Positions 17,609 to 25,583 of a DNA stretch of 64,000 nucleotides are shown one piece after another. The translations under genes were made by a program, and so were the position numbers. The DNA comes from Rugosimonospora sp040255525 (GTDB taxonomy: Bacteria; Actinomycetota; Actinomycetes; Mycobacteriales; Micromonosporaceae): the NCBI GenBank assembly GCA_040255525.1, contig JBDZVD010000011.1:34511-98510 (forward strand), written 5' to 3'. Each line of letters opens with the position of its first letter. Position 1 is the first letter of the stretch. The notes under the pieces are model-generated. The model ran no database searches. It was not told where the DNA came from and saw only the letters and a program-made list of their open reading frames with translations.

Positions 17609-18090
17609 CATGGCCGGCCGAACGTGACGAACGGTACGCCGCGCCGGGCCAGCCACTCGGTACGCGCGTCTGCGGGGTGCGTCCCGGTCAGGACAAAGCC
17701 GTCGAGATCGTGAGCGCCGAGCAACTCGTCGTACGCGGCGATCTCCGCGTCGTCGCCGGCGGCGCTGTACAGCACGATCCGGTACCCGGCGGGAGCGGCC
17801 GCCTCGGTGAGCCCGTGCAGGAACCGGTCCAGTACCGAACCGTTGATCCCGTCGCCCGCCGGTCCGATGCGCACGGCGATCAGCCGCGAACGCCCCGTCC
17901 GCATCTGCCGGGCGGCCTGGCTGACCCGGTACCCGAGCGCCTCGATGGCAGCCCGGACACGGTCACGGGTCTCCGGCCGCACCAGGTGCGGCGCGTTGAT
18001 CACGTTCGACACGGTCTGCCGGGAAACCCGGGCACGCTGCGCCACCGTAGCGATGGTCACCCTGCCCGCCATTTTGCCCCTTTCAGGGGG

Positions 18091-18132
18091 TTGAACGCTC
18101 CAAACTCGATGAGGCACGATTGGATCGTTCAA
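18091..18132. promoter_or_regulatory. Paired inverted operator sites between lacI-type gene and debranching gene
   Basis: TTGAACGCTCCAA (18091-18103) and TTGGATCGTTCAA (18120-18132) are inverted copies of the same 13-mer with one mismatch, 16 bases apart. They sit between the two divergent genes. A TTG...CG...CAA shape is usual for LacI-family operators. Control of both genes by the adjacent regulator is inferred. Confidence 0.65.
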
Positions 18133-18190
18133 GTACCGGATGCCTGGCACCTTCCCGGGCGGCAGGCACGCTGTCAAGAGGAGAGCGCGA

Positions 18191-20500
18191 GTGGCCGTCA
18201 GCCCGCACCGGCAACGCCTCCAGCCGTTGCTGCACGACCTCGCGGTGACCGTGAGCGCTCCGGTCAGCGCCCTGTCCGGCCGGGACGGCCAGATTCGCGG
18301 CGACGGTGTGCAGGGTGTCTTCTACGCGGACTGCCGGGCCCTGTCCCGGGCGGTGCTGATGGTCGACGGCGAGGAGCCCGAGCCAGTCATGCACACGCTG
18401 GACGGCCCGCACGCGGCGTGGTTCGTCGCGCTGGTCCGCACGCTGGGCGGCGACCGGTCCGGGGCGCCGGCCGGCGCCGACCCGACCGTACGGGTCGACC
18501 GGGTCCGGCGCGTGGCGCCCGACGGGCTGGTGGAGGAGATCCGCGTGACGTCGACCGCGCCGGAGCCGGTACGCGCCACGGTGACTGTCGACCTCGGCTG
18601 CGACCTGGCGCCGATGGCCGAGGTGCGCCGCGGCGGGTCCGGGCTGGACCAGCCAGCCCGCCGGGAGGGCGCCGGCCTGGCCTGGTCCACGCCCACCACG
18701 TCGGTGTACGTCACGGCGGACGGCGCCATGATCGACCCGGGTGCGGGACCCGGCGCCGCGGTGCCGGGTACGCGTGCGGCGGCGATCACCGGGGACAGCG
18801 GTCCGGGCCTCGCCGCCCCGGTGCGGCCCGGAGAACCTCGCCCGGTCCCGGTCCCGGTCGCCCCGGCCCGGCTGGCCTGGCCGATCGAGGTGCACCCGGG
18901 CCAGACCGTGACGCTGCGCTGGCAGCTCGGCGTGACCACCACGGCGGCGGCCGTCGCTCCCGCCCGGGTGCCGGTCGAGTGGGAACGCCCCGGCGTCGTG
19001 GCCGACGACCGCCGGCTGGTCCGGCTGCTGCGCCGGTCGCTGGACGATCTGGCGGCACTCCGGCTGAGCGAACCCGACGGTACCGGCGACACCTTCCTGG
19101 GCGCGGGCGTGCCGTGGTACCTCACGCTGTTCGGCCGGGACAGCATCTGGGCCGCCCGCATGCTGCTGCCGGTGGGCACGGCGCTGGCCGCCGGTACGCT
19201 GCGCACGCTCGCCCGCCGCCAGGGACGGCGGGTCGACGTGTCCTCGGGCGAGGAGCCCGGCAAGATCATGCACGAGCTGCGGTACGGCGGCCTGTTCGGC
19301 GTACGGGCCGGCGACGGTCCGGCCACCTACTACGGCACCGTCGACGCGACCGCGCTGTGGATCAGCCTGCTGCATGACGCGTGGCGGTGGGGGATGCCCG
19401 AGGCCGAGGTCGCCGCGCTGCTGCCGAACCTGCGCTCGGCGCTGGACTGGCTGGCGCGGTACGGCGACCCGGACGGCGACGGGTTCGTCCGGTACCTCGA
19501 CCGCAGCGGTCGGGGGCTGGCGAACCAGGGCTGGAAGGACTCGGGCGACGCGGTGCGGTTCCGGGACGGGCGGATCGCCGCCGGGCCGATCGCGCTGTGC
19601 GAGGTGCAGGGCTACGCCTACCAGGCCGCGGTGCAGGGCGCCGACCTGCTGTCCGCCTTCGGGCTGCCGGGCGAGCAGCGGTGGCGGGAGTACGCGGTCG
19701 AGTTGGCCCGACGGTTCCGCGAGCGGTTCTGGGTCGACGGGCCGGACGGCCGGTACCCGGCCCTGGCCCTGGACCGCGACGGCCGGCCGGTCGACTCGCT
19801 CACCAGCAACATCGGGCACCTGCTGGGCACCGGGCTGCTCGACGGCGCCGAGTCGGACCAGGTGGCCCGCGCGCTCGCCGGCCCGGCCCTCTCCGGCGGC
19901 TACGGCCTGCGCACGATGTCCACCACGGATGCCGGGTTCAATCCGCTGTCGTACCACTGCGGCTCGGTGTGGCCGCACGACACCGCGATCGCCGTGACCG
20001 GCCTGGCCCGCGCCGGGTACGGCGCCGAGGCGGCCGTCCTGGTCGAGGGCGTCCTGGCCGCCGCGGAGGCGTTCGGGTACCGGCTGCCGGAGTTGTACGG
20101 CGGCGACGACCGCGTGACGCTCGGCCGCCCGGTCCCGTACCCGGCCGCCTGCCGGCCCCAGGCATGGTCGGCCGCGGCCAGCGTCGCCATCCTCGCCGCG
20201 GCGCTTGGCCTGGAGCCGGACGTACCGGCCGGCGAGCTGCGGCTGCGGCCGATGGTGGGCGCGCCGCTGGGCGCGATCACGGCGCGCGGCCTGCGGATCG
20301 GCGGGCGGCCGGTGGACGTGACGCTGGACGGCACCGGCCGGGTCAGCGTCGACGGGCTGCCGGACTCCGTACGGGTGGTGGCGCCGGCCGTGCCGGCGAT
20401 TCCCGCGCCGGCGATTCCGGTACAGCCGCACGACCCGTCGATGGGCGGGCTGGCCGGAGCAGATCCGGTACCCGCGGCCGGTGACCAGCCGAATCGGTGA
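18191..20500 (+). CDS. Glycogen debranching-type protein (amylo-alpha-1,6-glucosidase family)
   Basis: 769 residues. The N-terminal third is the beta-sandwich GDE_N-type domain, with RGDGVQGVFYADCRALS. The rest is an (alpha/alpha)6 barrel with LTLFGRDSIWAARMLLP, KIMHELRYG and GLANQGWKDSGDAVRF, where the acidic catalytic residues of this clan lie. It likely releases glucose or oligosaccharide from branched glucans in the cytoplasm; no signal peptide. The GTG at 18191 has AGAGGAGAG ahead, better than the ATG at 18140. It is divergent from the broken LacI gene and probably under its control. The last 60 residues or so are Ala/Pro-rich. Confidence 0.82.
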   Translation: MAVSPHRQRLQPLLHDLAVTVSAPVSALSGRDGQIRGDGVQGVFYADCRALSRAVLMVDGEEPEPVMHTLDGPHAAWFVALVRTLGGDRSGAPAGADPTVRVDRVRRVAPDGLVEEIRVTSTAPEPVRATVTVDLGCDLAPMAEVRRGGSGLDQPARREGAGLAWSTPTTSVYVTADGAMIDPGAGPGAAVPGTRAAAITGDSGPGLAAPVRPGEPRPVPVPVAPARLAWPIEVHPGQTVTLRWQLGVTTTAAAVAPARVPVEWERPGVVADDRRLVRLLRRSLDDLAALRLSEPDGTGDTFLGAGVPWYLTLFGRDSIWAARMLLPVGTALAAGTLRTLARRQGRRVDVSSGEEPGKIMHELRYGGLFGVRAGDGPATYYGTVDATALWISLLHDAWRWGMPEAEVAALLPNLRSALDWLARYGDPDGDGFVRYLDRSGRGLANQGWKDSGDAVRFRDGRIAAGPIALCEVQGYAYQAAVQGADLLSAFGLPGEQRWREYAVELARRFRERFWVDGPDGRYPALALDRDGRPVDSLTSNIGHLLGTGLLDGAESDQVARALAGPALSGGYGLRTMSTTDAGFNPLSYHCGSVWPHDTAIAVTGLARAGYGAEAAVLVEGVLAAAEAFGYRLPELYGGDDRVTLGRPVPYPAACRPQAWSAAASVAILAAALGLEPDVPAGELRLRPMVGAPLGAITARGLRIGGRPVDVTLDGTGRVSVDGLPDSVRVVAPAVPAIPAPAIPVQPHDPSMGGLAGADPVPAAGDQPNR

Positions 20501-20783
20501 CGTCGTCGTCGACTGCGCGGATCCACCGCTGCTTGCCCGGTTCTGGTGCGAAGCGCTCCCGGAGCCCAAGGCGGTCAAGAACCGGCTGCACTTCGACGTC
20601 TGCCCGACCGACCGCGATCCCGACGAGGAGCTGGAACGGTTGCTGGCCCTGGGAGCGCGTCGCTCCAGCATCCAGGCAGGCGGCACGTGGACGGTGCTGG
20701 AGGACCCGGAGGGCAACGAGTACCGGGACGCCGCTCGGCTCTGGCGCCTGCCGGGCCACCCAGACTGGGCGCGGCTACGATAA
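20481..20783 (+). CDS. Glyoxalase/VOC-type protein with internal deletion
   Basis: 100 residues. The N-terminus GDVVVDCADPPLLARFWCEAL is the start of Glyoxalase_6-type VOC proteins. The end, KAVKNRLHFDV through LEDPEGNEY, is the second half. Family members usually have about 30 more residues between FWC and the KNRLH segment, so one or two beta strands appear to be missing, in frame. It overlaps the debranching gene by 20 bases (GTG start). It may be non-functional or a minimal domain; no function can be assigned. Confidence 0.65.
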   Translation: MTSRIGDVVVDCADPPLLARFWCEALPEPKAVKNRLHFDVCPTDRDPDEELERLLALGARRSSIQAGGTWTVLEDPEGNEYRDAARLWRLPGHPDWARLR

Positions 20784-20861
20784 CGACGTCCCCTTACAGG
20801 GGCTGGAGTCTGCTACTTCAGTCCCGTCGATACCCGGGGCAATTCAACAGGATGGAACAGC

Positions 20862-21992
20862 GTGGACATCGGTACCCGGGAAGAAGTCAGTCCGAAGCCG
20901 GTGTCCGGCAGCGTCCAGTCTAAGAAGCTGCTCCTGCGCGCGCTCGCGGGAGAGCGGACCGAGCGGCCGCCGATATGGCTGATGCGGCAGGCGGGGCGGT
21001 ACCTGCCCGAGTATCACCAGGTCCGTGAGGCTGCCGGGGGCATGGTGGGGCTCTGCAATTCGCCCGAGCACGCTGTCGAGGTCACCCTGCAGCCGATCCG
21101 CCGCTTCCCGCTCGACGCCGCCATCCTCTTCGCGGACCTTCCGCAGGTCGCCGCCGCACTGGGCCAGACCCTGGACTACCGGGCCGGCGACGGGCCGGTG
21201 CTGACGCCCCCTGTCCGCTCGGCAGCGGACATAGCCGACTTCCTGAGCGTCTCCCGCCTTCACGAGGAACTGGCCCCGGTCTATGAGACGGTCAGGCAGC
21301 TGACCCGCATCCTGCCAGCCGAGACGGCCTTGATCGGCTACGCCGGCGCACCGTGGACCATCGCCACCTACATGGTCGAAGGACGCGGCGGCGGCACGTC
21401 GGAGCACTCCGTCGTCAAGCAGTGGGCGCTGAGCGACCCCGATGGATTCCAGCCCCTGATCGACGTGCTCACGACCGCAATCATCCAGTTCCTCGGCCGC
21501 CAGATCGAGGCGGGCGCGGAAGTAGTTCAGTTGTTCGACACCTGGGCCGGGATACTTCCGGACGCCCTCTTCGAACGCTGGTGCGTCAATCCGGTCGCCA
21601 CCATCATCGCGGCGCTGAAGACGCAGCACCCAGAGGTTCCCGTCATCGCCTTTCCCCGGGGCGCCGGGCTCGCCTACGACGGCTTCGCCGAGGCAACCGG
21701 CGCGGACTGCATCGGCCTGGATGCCACGGTTCCCCTCGAATGGGCCGCGCAGAAATTACAGCGCGGCCTGGGCCGCTGCGTGCAGGGCAACCTCGACCCC
21801 CAGCTCTTAGTCGCTGGCGGCCCTGCGCTCTACGCCGAGACAGAGCGCATCCTGCGCGCCCTGAGCGGGGGGCCGTTCGTGTTCAACTTGGGACACGGCA
21901 TCGTCAAGACCACGCCCCCGGAGCATGTCACTGCCCTGGCCGAGCAGGTGCGCGCATGGACCACGCCCGCGCTACCACGCCGGCTGGAATAA
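20862..21992 (+). CDS. hemE: Uroporphyrinogen decarboxylase (HemE), probably acquired
   Basis: A 376-residue uroporphyrinogen III decarboxylase, which removes four carboxyl groups to give coproporphyrinogen III. The N-terminal signature RPPIWLMRQAGRYLPEY supplies the substrate-binding Arg residues. The key Asp is kept in AAILFADLPQ, although the family usually has FSDI there. QLFDTWAG and FNLGHGI are also present. The overall wording (EVTLQPIRRF, GNLDP, GHGI) is closest to alphaproteobacterial HemE. Two TTA leucine codons (21756 and 21807) are unusual in this GC-rich window. It is flanked by degenerate sequence, not by other heme genes. The GTG start follows GGATGGAA. It may be a second hemE copy. 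Confidence 0.85.
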   Translation: MDIGTREEVSPKPVSGSVQSKKLLLRALAGERTERPPIWLMRQAGRYLPEYHQVREAAGGMVGLCNSPEHAVEVTLQPIRRFPLDAAILFADLPQVAAALGQTLDYRAGDGPVLTPPVRSAADIADFLSVSRLHEELAPVYETVRQLTRILPAETALIGYAGAPWTIATYMVEGRGGGTSEHSVVKQWALSDPDGFQPLIDVLTTAIIQFLGRQIEAGAEVVQLFDTWAGILPDALFERWCVNPVATIIAALKTQHPEVPVIAFPRGAGLAYDGFAEATGADCIGLDATVPLEWAAQKLQRGLGRCVQGNLDPQLLVAGGPALYAETERILRALSGGPFVFNLGHGIVKTTPPEHVTALAEQVRAWTTPALPRRLE

Positions 21993-22814
21993 TCACACGG
22001 AAACACCGGCCGCTCAGCGAGCTGACCGCTTCGCGAGAATGGTCACAACTGTTGTGGTGTACCGGCTAGTGACCGCCTGCTCGCGGCGTCCCCTGGCCTG
22101 CGCCGAACAGTCTTTACCAGTCGAGACCACCCGGCCACGCCCACCGCTGGACAACCTGGCGCCGCCGTCACCAAGCACGCTTACGGTGGTTCCATCAGCG
22201 CGCCCGGCTCGGCCGCGAGTACGCCCTGGCCAACCAGCAAATGGCGACTGCCGTACTACTGTAGTGCGGTCCCGCGACTAGGCCGAGATCGTTTGGCCAC
22301 GTTCACATCGTCGACGAACCGGCCCGCGACGGCGTAGCCGTGCCGCTCCTACAGCCGTATCGAGACGGTGTTGCCGCCGAGTCCTACAGGCTCAGGGCAT
22401 TCATAAATGCCAATTGGAACTCGCGCTCTCCGGGGCCGGCGATCCGGGGTGTAACCGGCACGCAGGGGACGAACGGGAGTGGCTGGCGGTACGCGCGCCG
22501 ACGCGTCCAGGATCGAATGATCCGCGTATCGGTGCGATACCCGAAAGCCGCGAACAGCGGGGCAGGAAGCGCCCAGAAGTGCCTGGTCAGGAACGCTGCC
22601 GCTGGTGGTGAGCCGCCTCACCGTCCAGCCAGCGGAGCAGCCTCCGTAGCCCGGAAACCCGCGATCCGACCAGGCAAGATAGATACGGATCAGCTCATGC
22701 TTTCGCGGCATTAATTCGATGCATCCGGGTTGACGCCCATAACGCTGGAATGCGCATTGCCGGAGGGCTGGTTGTAGCTGGGGTCCATCATCCCCCGACC
22801 CCGAAGGAACCATC
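21993..22814. other. Degenerate non-coding stretch with gene relics
   Basis: About 820 bases without an intact gene and with lower GC than the surroundings. On the plus strand 22143-22266 reads HRWTTWRRRHQARLRWFHQR and on to a TAG. This is reminiscent of C-termini of IS701-like transposases, but it is short and stopped. On the minus strand 22270-22440 resembles an acetyltransferase end (separate entry). The rest shows no recognisable family. Confidence 0.5.
22270..22440 (-). pseudogene. Relic of a GNAT-type acetyltransferase C-terminus
   Basis: The minus strand translates as NTVSIRL, a TAG stop, then ERHGYAVAGRFVDDVNV. GNAT enzymes commonly end in S-x-R-L-Y-E-R-x-G-F with a following V-G-R-F, so the stop stands where Tyr would be (TAC/TAT to TAG). 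No intact acetyl-CoA-binding half is visible upstream. I treat it as a fragment; the identification is tentative. Confidence 0.4.
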
Positions 22815-23816
22815 GTGCTGGTCAACTTGGACCGATCCCGGCGCTGGCCGTCCGCCATCGCGCACGGAGTACTGGTCAACCTTGACCGTGCCCGTCCGTG
22901 GCTGATCGGAATCGCAAGCTGGCTGATCGCCGGCATAATTTGGATCATGAGCCGCACCGAGCGGCCCCGGCACTGGGTCGCGGTGCGCAGCCGCCCGGTC
23001 CTCGCCCGCCTGGACGGGCCGGCCAACCGCCTGGCCGTTGCCGGGCGGTGGGTGCTGGCCCGCGTCGACCGCTTCCAGCACTGGATGCCCGGCATCCCCC
23101 GGCGTGGCGTCCTCGGCCTGCTCCTGGTCGCGCAGCTGGCCTGGCCAGCGGCGTTCCACTCGGTGAGCGAAGGAGCCTCGCAGCCCACGAAGGCGCCCGT
23201 GGTGCCGGCACCGGGTACCGCGACGCCGGCTGCCCCGGCCACGCCCGCGACGCCGGCTGCCCCGGCCACGCCCGCCACGCCGGCTGCCCCGGCTACGCCG
23301 GGTTCCGCGTCCGCCCCGGCCGCGAAGAGCCCGTCAGCGTTGCCGACCCCGGCCCAGCTGATGCCGGAGGGCATGCCGACCGGCCAGTCGACGTTCATCC
23401 CGACCACCGTCCAGATGGGCAATGCGCGCGCCATCATCCAGACCGGGCAGCAGCTGAACCTGCCGCCGCGGGCATGGGTGATCGCGGTGGCCACCTCGCT
23501 GCAGGAGACCAAGCTCATCAACTACGGCAACCTCGGCGGCGCCAACGACCACGACTCGCTGGGCCTGTTCCAGCAGCGCCCGTCGTCCGGCTGGGGTACG
23601 CCCGACGAGCTGACCGACCCGCACTACGCGGCGAGCGCGTTCTACCACGCGCTGGTCCAGGTGCCGGGCTGGCAGAACCTGCCGCTGACCGTGGCGGCAC
23701 AGGACGTGCAGGTGTCCGCGTTCGGCGACCGGTACGCCCAGTGGGAGAAGCAGGCCACCGACATGGTGCTGGCCCAGTACGGCGTCGGCCCGTACTGGGG
23801 CGTGGCTGCCGGCTGA
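22815..23816 (+). CDS. Membrane-anchored protein with actinomycete lysozyme-like C-terminal domain
   Basis: 333 residues. Two hydrophobic segments, near residues 30-46 and 98-116, precede a Pro/Ala/Thr linker (about residues 130-175). The linker is built from 27-base DNA repeats. The C-terminal 150 residues (NARAIIQTGQQLNLPPRAW, SLQETKL, DSLGLFQQRPSSGWG, SAFYHALVQVPGW) match a secreted domain common in Micromonospora-type genomes. That domain resembles soluble lytic transglycosylases, with a possible catalytic Glu in LQETKL. A role in cell-wall remodelling is inferred. The GTG start follows GAAGGAA. Confidence 0.65.
   Translation: MLVNLDRSRRWPSAIAHGVLVNLDRARPWLIGIASWLIAGIIWIMSRTERPRHWVAVRSRPVLARLDGPANRLAVAGRWVLARVDRFQHWMPGIPRRGVLGLLLVAQLAWPAAFHSVSEGASQPTKAPVVPAPGTATPAAPATPATPAAPATPATPAAPATPGSASAPAAKSPSALPTPAQLMPEGMPTGQSTFIPTTVQMGNARAIIQTGQQLNLPPRAWVIAVATSLQETKLINYGNLGGANDHDSLGLFQQRPSSGWGTPDELTDPHYAASAFYHALVQVPGWQNLPLTVAAQDVQVSAFGDRYAQWEKQATDMVLAQYGVGPYWGVAAG
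23219..23299 (+). repeat. 27-bp tandem repeat encoding a Pro/Ala/Thr linker (three copies)
   Basis: Units start at 23219, 23246 and 23273. Each encodes nine residues of an ATPAAPATP type linker. The frame is kept. The first two copies are identical; the third differs by two bases. Confidence 0.8.
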
Positions 23817-23837
23817 GCCCGCGTACGAACAGAACCT

Positions 23838-23868
23838 GGCCCGGTACCTCGCGCGGAGGTGCCGGGCC
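23838..23868. terminator. Hairpin terminator between convergent genes
   Basis: GGCCCGGTACCTC pairs with GAGGTGCCGGGCC across a five-base loop, with one G-T wobble. It lies between the lysozyme-like gene and the end of pntB, so it can serve both strands. No T-run is present, as usual in this GC range. Confidence 0.65.
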
Positions 23869-23874
23869 GGGCGC

Positions 23875-25275
23875 CTAACCGACCAGAGTCTTCACCGCCG
23901 CGGTGAGGTCCGTGATGCCCTTGCGGGCGTCGGCGAACAGCATGCCGGTCTTCGGGTCGGAGTACAGATCGTTGTCGATGCCCGCGTACCCGTGCCCCAT
24001 CGAGCGCTTGATCACGACCACCGTCCGGGCCTGGTCGACGTCCAGGATCGGCATGCCGGAGATGGGGTTGCCCGGCCGGCGGGCGGCCGGGTTGGTGACG
24101 TCGTTGGCGCCGACGACCAGGGCCACGTCGGTACGGGCGAACTCCGGATTGGCCTCGTCCATCTCCTGCAATTGCGGGTAGGGCACGTTCGCCTCGGCGA
24201 GCAGCACGTTCATGTGTCCGGGCATCCGCCCGGCCACCGGGTGGATGGCGTAGCTGACCTCGATGCCCCGCTGCTCCAGCACCTGCGCCAGCTCGGCGAG
24301 CTGGTGCTGGGCCTGCGCGGCGGCCAGCCCGTACCCCGGCACGAACATCACCTTGCTCGCGTAGGCGAGCTGGATCGCCACGTCGTCCGCCGACACCTCC
24401 CGGACGTGCGCTTCCCGGGCGCCGCCGGCCGGCGCGCTGTCCCCGGTGCCGAAGCCGCCCACGATGATGCTGGGGATCGAGCGGTTCATCGCGTCGGCCA
24501 TGAGCTTGGTGAGGATCGTGCCGGACGCGCCGACCAGGGCTCCGGCGATGATGAGCACCGGGTTGGCGAGCACGAAGCCGGCCATCGCCACGGCGGTACC
24601 GGTGAACGCGTTGAGCAGCGAGATGACGACCGGCATGTCGGCGCCGCCGATGGGCAGCACCATGGTCACGCCGAAGCCCAGCCCGGCCACCAGGAGCACG
24701 ATGAGCGGCGCCCGGTGCGCCGGGGCGGCGACCAGCCAGCAGCCGCTGGCCACGAACCCGGCGGCGAGCACCCCGGTCAGCACCCGGGCGCCCGCAAACA
24801 CCAACGGCTGGCTGGGGATCCAGCCCTGCAGCTTGCCGGCCGCGACCAGCGAACCGGTGAAGGTGACCGTACCGATGAGGATGTCCAGCGCGGCGGTCAC
24901 CGCGACCGACGCCGACACGGACGGGCCGCTGGACAGGTCGTTGACCGCGAGCAGCGCGGCGGCCCCGCCGCCGACCGCGTTGAACAGGCTGACCAGCTGC
25001 GGCATGGCCGTCATCGCGACACCACGCGCGGCGTAGAGCCCGACAGCCCCGCCGAGTGCCGCGCCGGCGAGCAGGACGACGACGCCGGTGGTGGTGATGC
25101 TGTGGTCGCGGATCAGGACGGCGCCGGTGACGAGTACCGCGGCGGCCATCGCGGTCGCGGAGAGCTGGTTGCCGCGCCGGGCGGTGGCGGGGGAGTTCAT
25201 CAGGTGCAGGCCGAGCACGAAGCCGGCCGCGGCGGCCAGGTACACCAGGTGGGTCGCCGTGTCGAAGCCGCTCAT
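23875..25275 (-). CDS. pntB: NAD(P) transhydrogenase subunit beta
   Basis: 466 residues. The N-terminal half holds about eight membrane helices of the proton channel. The C-terminal NADP(H)-binding domain has VIIVPGYGLA-type residues (here VMFVPGYGLAAAQAQ), GRMPGHMNVLLAEA and VVGANDVTNPAA, then the RSMGHGYAGIDN loop. With the alpha subunits it uses the proton gradient to make NADPH from NADH. ATG 25275 overlaps the upstream stop (ATGA). The longer open frame to 25617 is the shadow of the neighbouring gene. Confidence 0.95.
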   Translation of the reverse strand: MSGFDTATHLVYLAAAAGFVLGLHLMNSPATARRGNQLSATAMAAAVLVTGAVLIRDHSITTTGVVVLLAGAALGGAVGLYAARGVAMTAMPQLVSLFNAVGGGAAALLAVNDLSSGPSVSASVAVTAALDILIGTVTFTGSLVAAGKLQGWIPSQPLVFAGARVLTGVLAAGFVASGCWLVAAPAHRAPLIVLLVAGLGFGVTMVLPIGGADMPVVISLLNAFTGTAVAMAGFVLANPVLIIAGALVGASGTILTKLMADAMNRSIPSIIVGGFGTGDSAPAGGAREAHVREVSADDVAIQLAYASKVMFVPGYGLAAAQAQHQLAELAQVLEQRGIEVSYAIHPVAGRMPGHMNVLLAEANVPYPQLQEMDEANPEFARTDVALVVGANDVTNPAARRPGNPISGMPILDVDQARTVVVIKRSMGHGYAGIDNDLYSDPKTGMLFADARKGITDLTAAVKTLVG

Positions 25276-25583
25276 CGCTGGCCGCCGTCGCGGGGCTGGG
25301 GGGCGCGGGCGCGGAACATGCCGAGCATCCGGTCGGTGACCACGTACCCGCCGACGACGTTGGCGGTGGCGAAGGCCATCGCGACGAACGCCAGCAGGTA
25401 CCCGGCCGGCCCGCGCGCGGTGCTCGCGATGAGCATCGCGCCGACCAGGACGATGCCGTGGATGGAGTTGGCCCCGGACATCAGCGGGGTGTGCAGGGTC
25501 GCCGGTACCTTGCTGATCACCTCGAATCCGACCAGCAGGCTGAGGACGAACACGGTGAGGTCGAACATCAGGTCGGTGCTCAT
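25272..25583 (-). CDS. pntAB: NAD(P) transhydrogenase subunit alpha, membrane part
   Basis: 103 residues with about three membrane helices, starting FDLTVFVLSLLVGFEVISKVP, then LHTPLMSGANSIHGIVLVGA, the signature of the membrane part of PntA. In actinomycetes the alpha subunit is split into this small protein and a soluble NAD-binding one. It is coupled to both neighbours by 4-base ATGA overlaps. Confidence 0.95.
   Translation of the reverse strand: MSTDLMFDLTVFVLSLLVGFEVISKVPATLHTPLMSGANSIHGIVLVGAMLIASTARGPAGYLLAFVAMAFATANVVGGYVVTDRMLGMFRARAPQPRDGGQR

Larger units (their letters stand above)
16703..18072 (-). pseudogene. LacI-family transcriptional regulator, frame broken inside an internal tandem repeat
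   Basis: The first part (18072 down to about 17500) encodes the LacI DNA-binding domain, VTIATVAQRARVSRQTVSN, and the first half of the sugar-binding domain up to VTFGRPW. The family sequence resumes as HPWVDVDGASGTRDATRR and IGFIGW, ending at 16703, but in another frame. Between the two lie four copies of a 57-base repeat. One repeat interval has an extra GT and is 59 bases; removing those two bases restores one frame through the whole gene. A second in-frame 54-base repeat lies near the 3' end. As written the protein is truncated in function; it may be phase-variable, decayed or mis-sequenced. It should repress the divergent debranching-enzyme gene. Confidence 0.85.

Noticed and set aside
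20790..20802. CCCCT-TAC-AGGGG hairpin after the VOC gene as a terminator
   Set aside because: The stem is only five bases and has no T-run; too weak to call.
22143..22266. Intact insertion sequence downstream of hemE
   Set aside because: Only a short transposase-like string ending in a stop is present; no terminal repeats or full frame were found.
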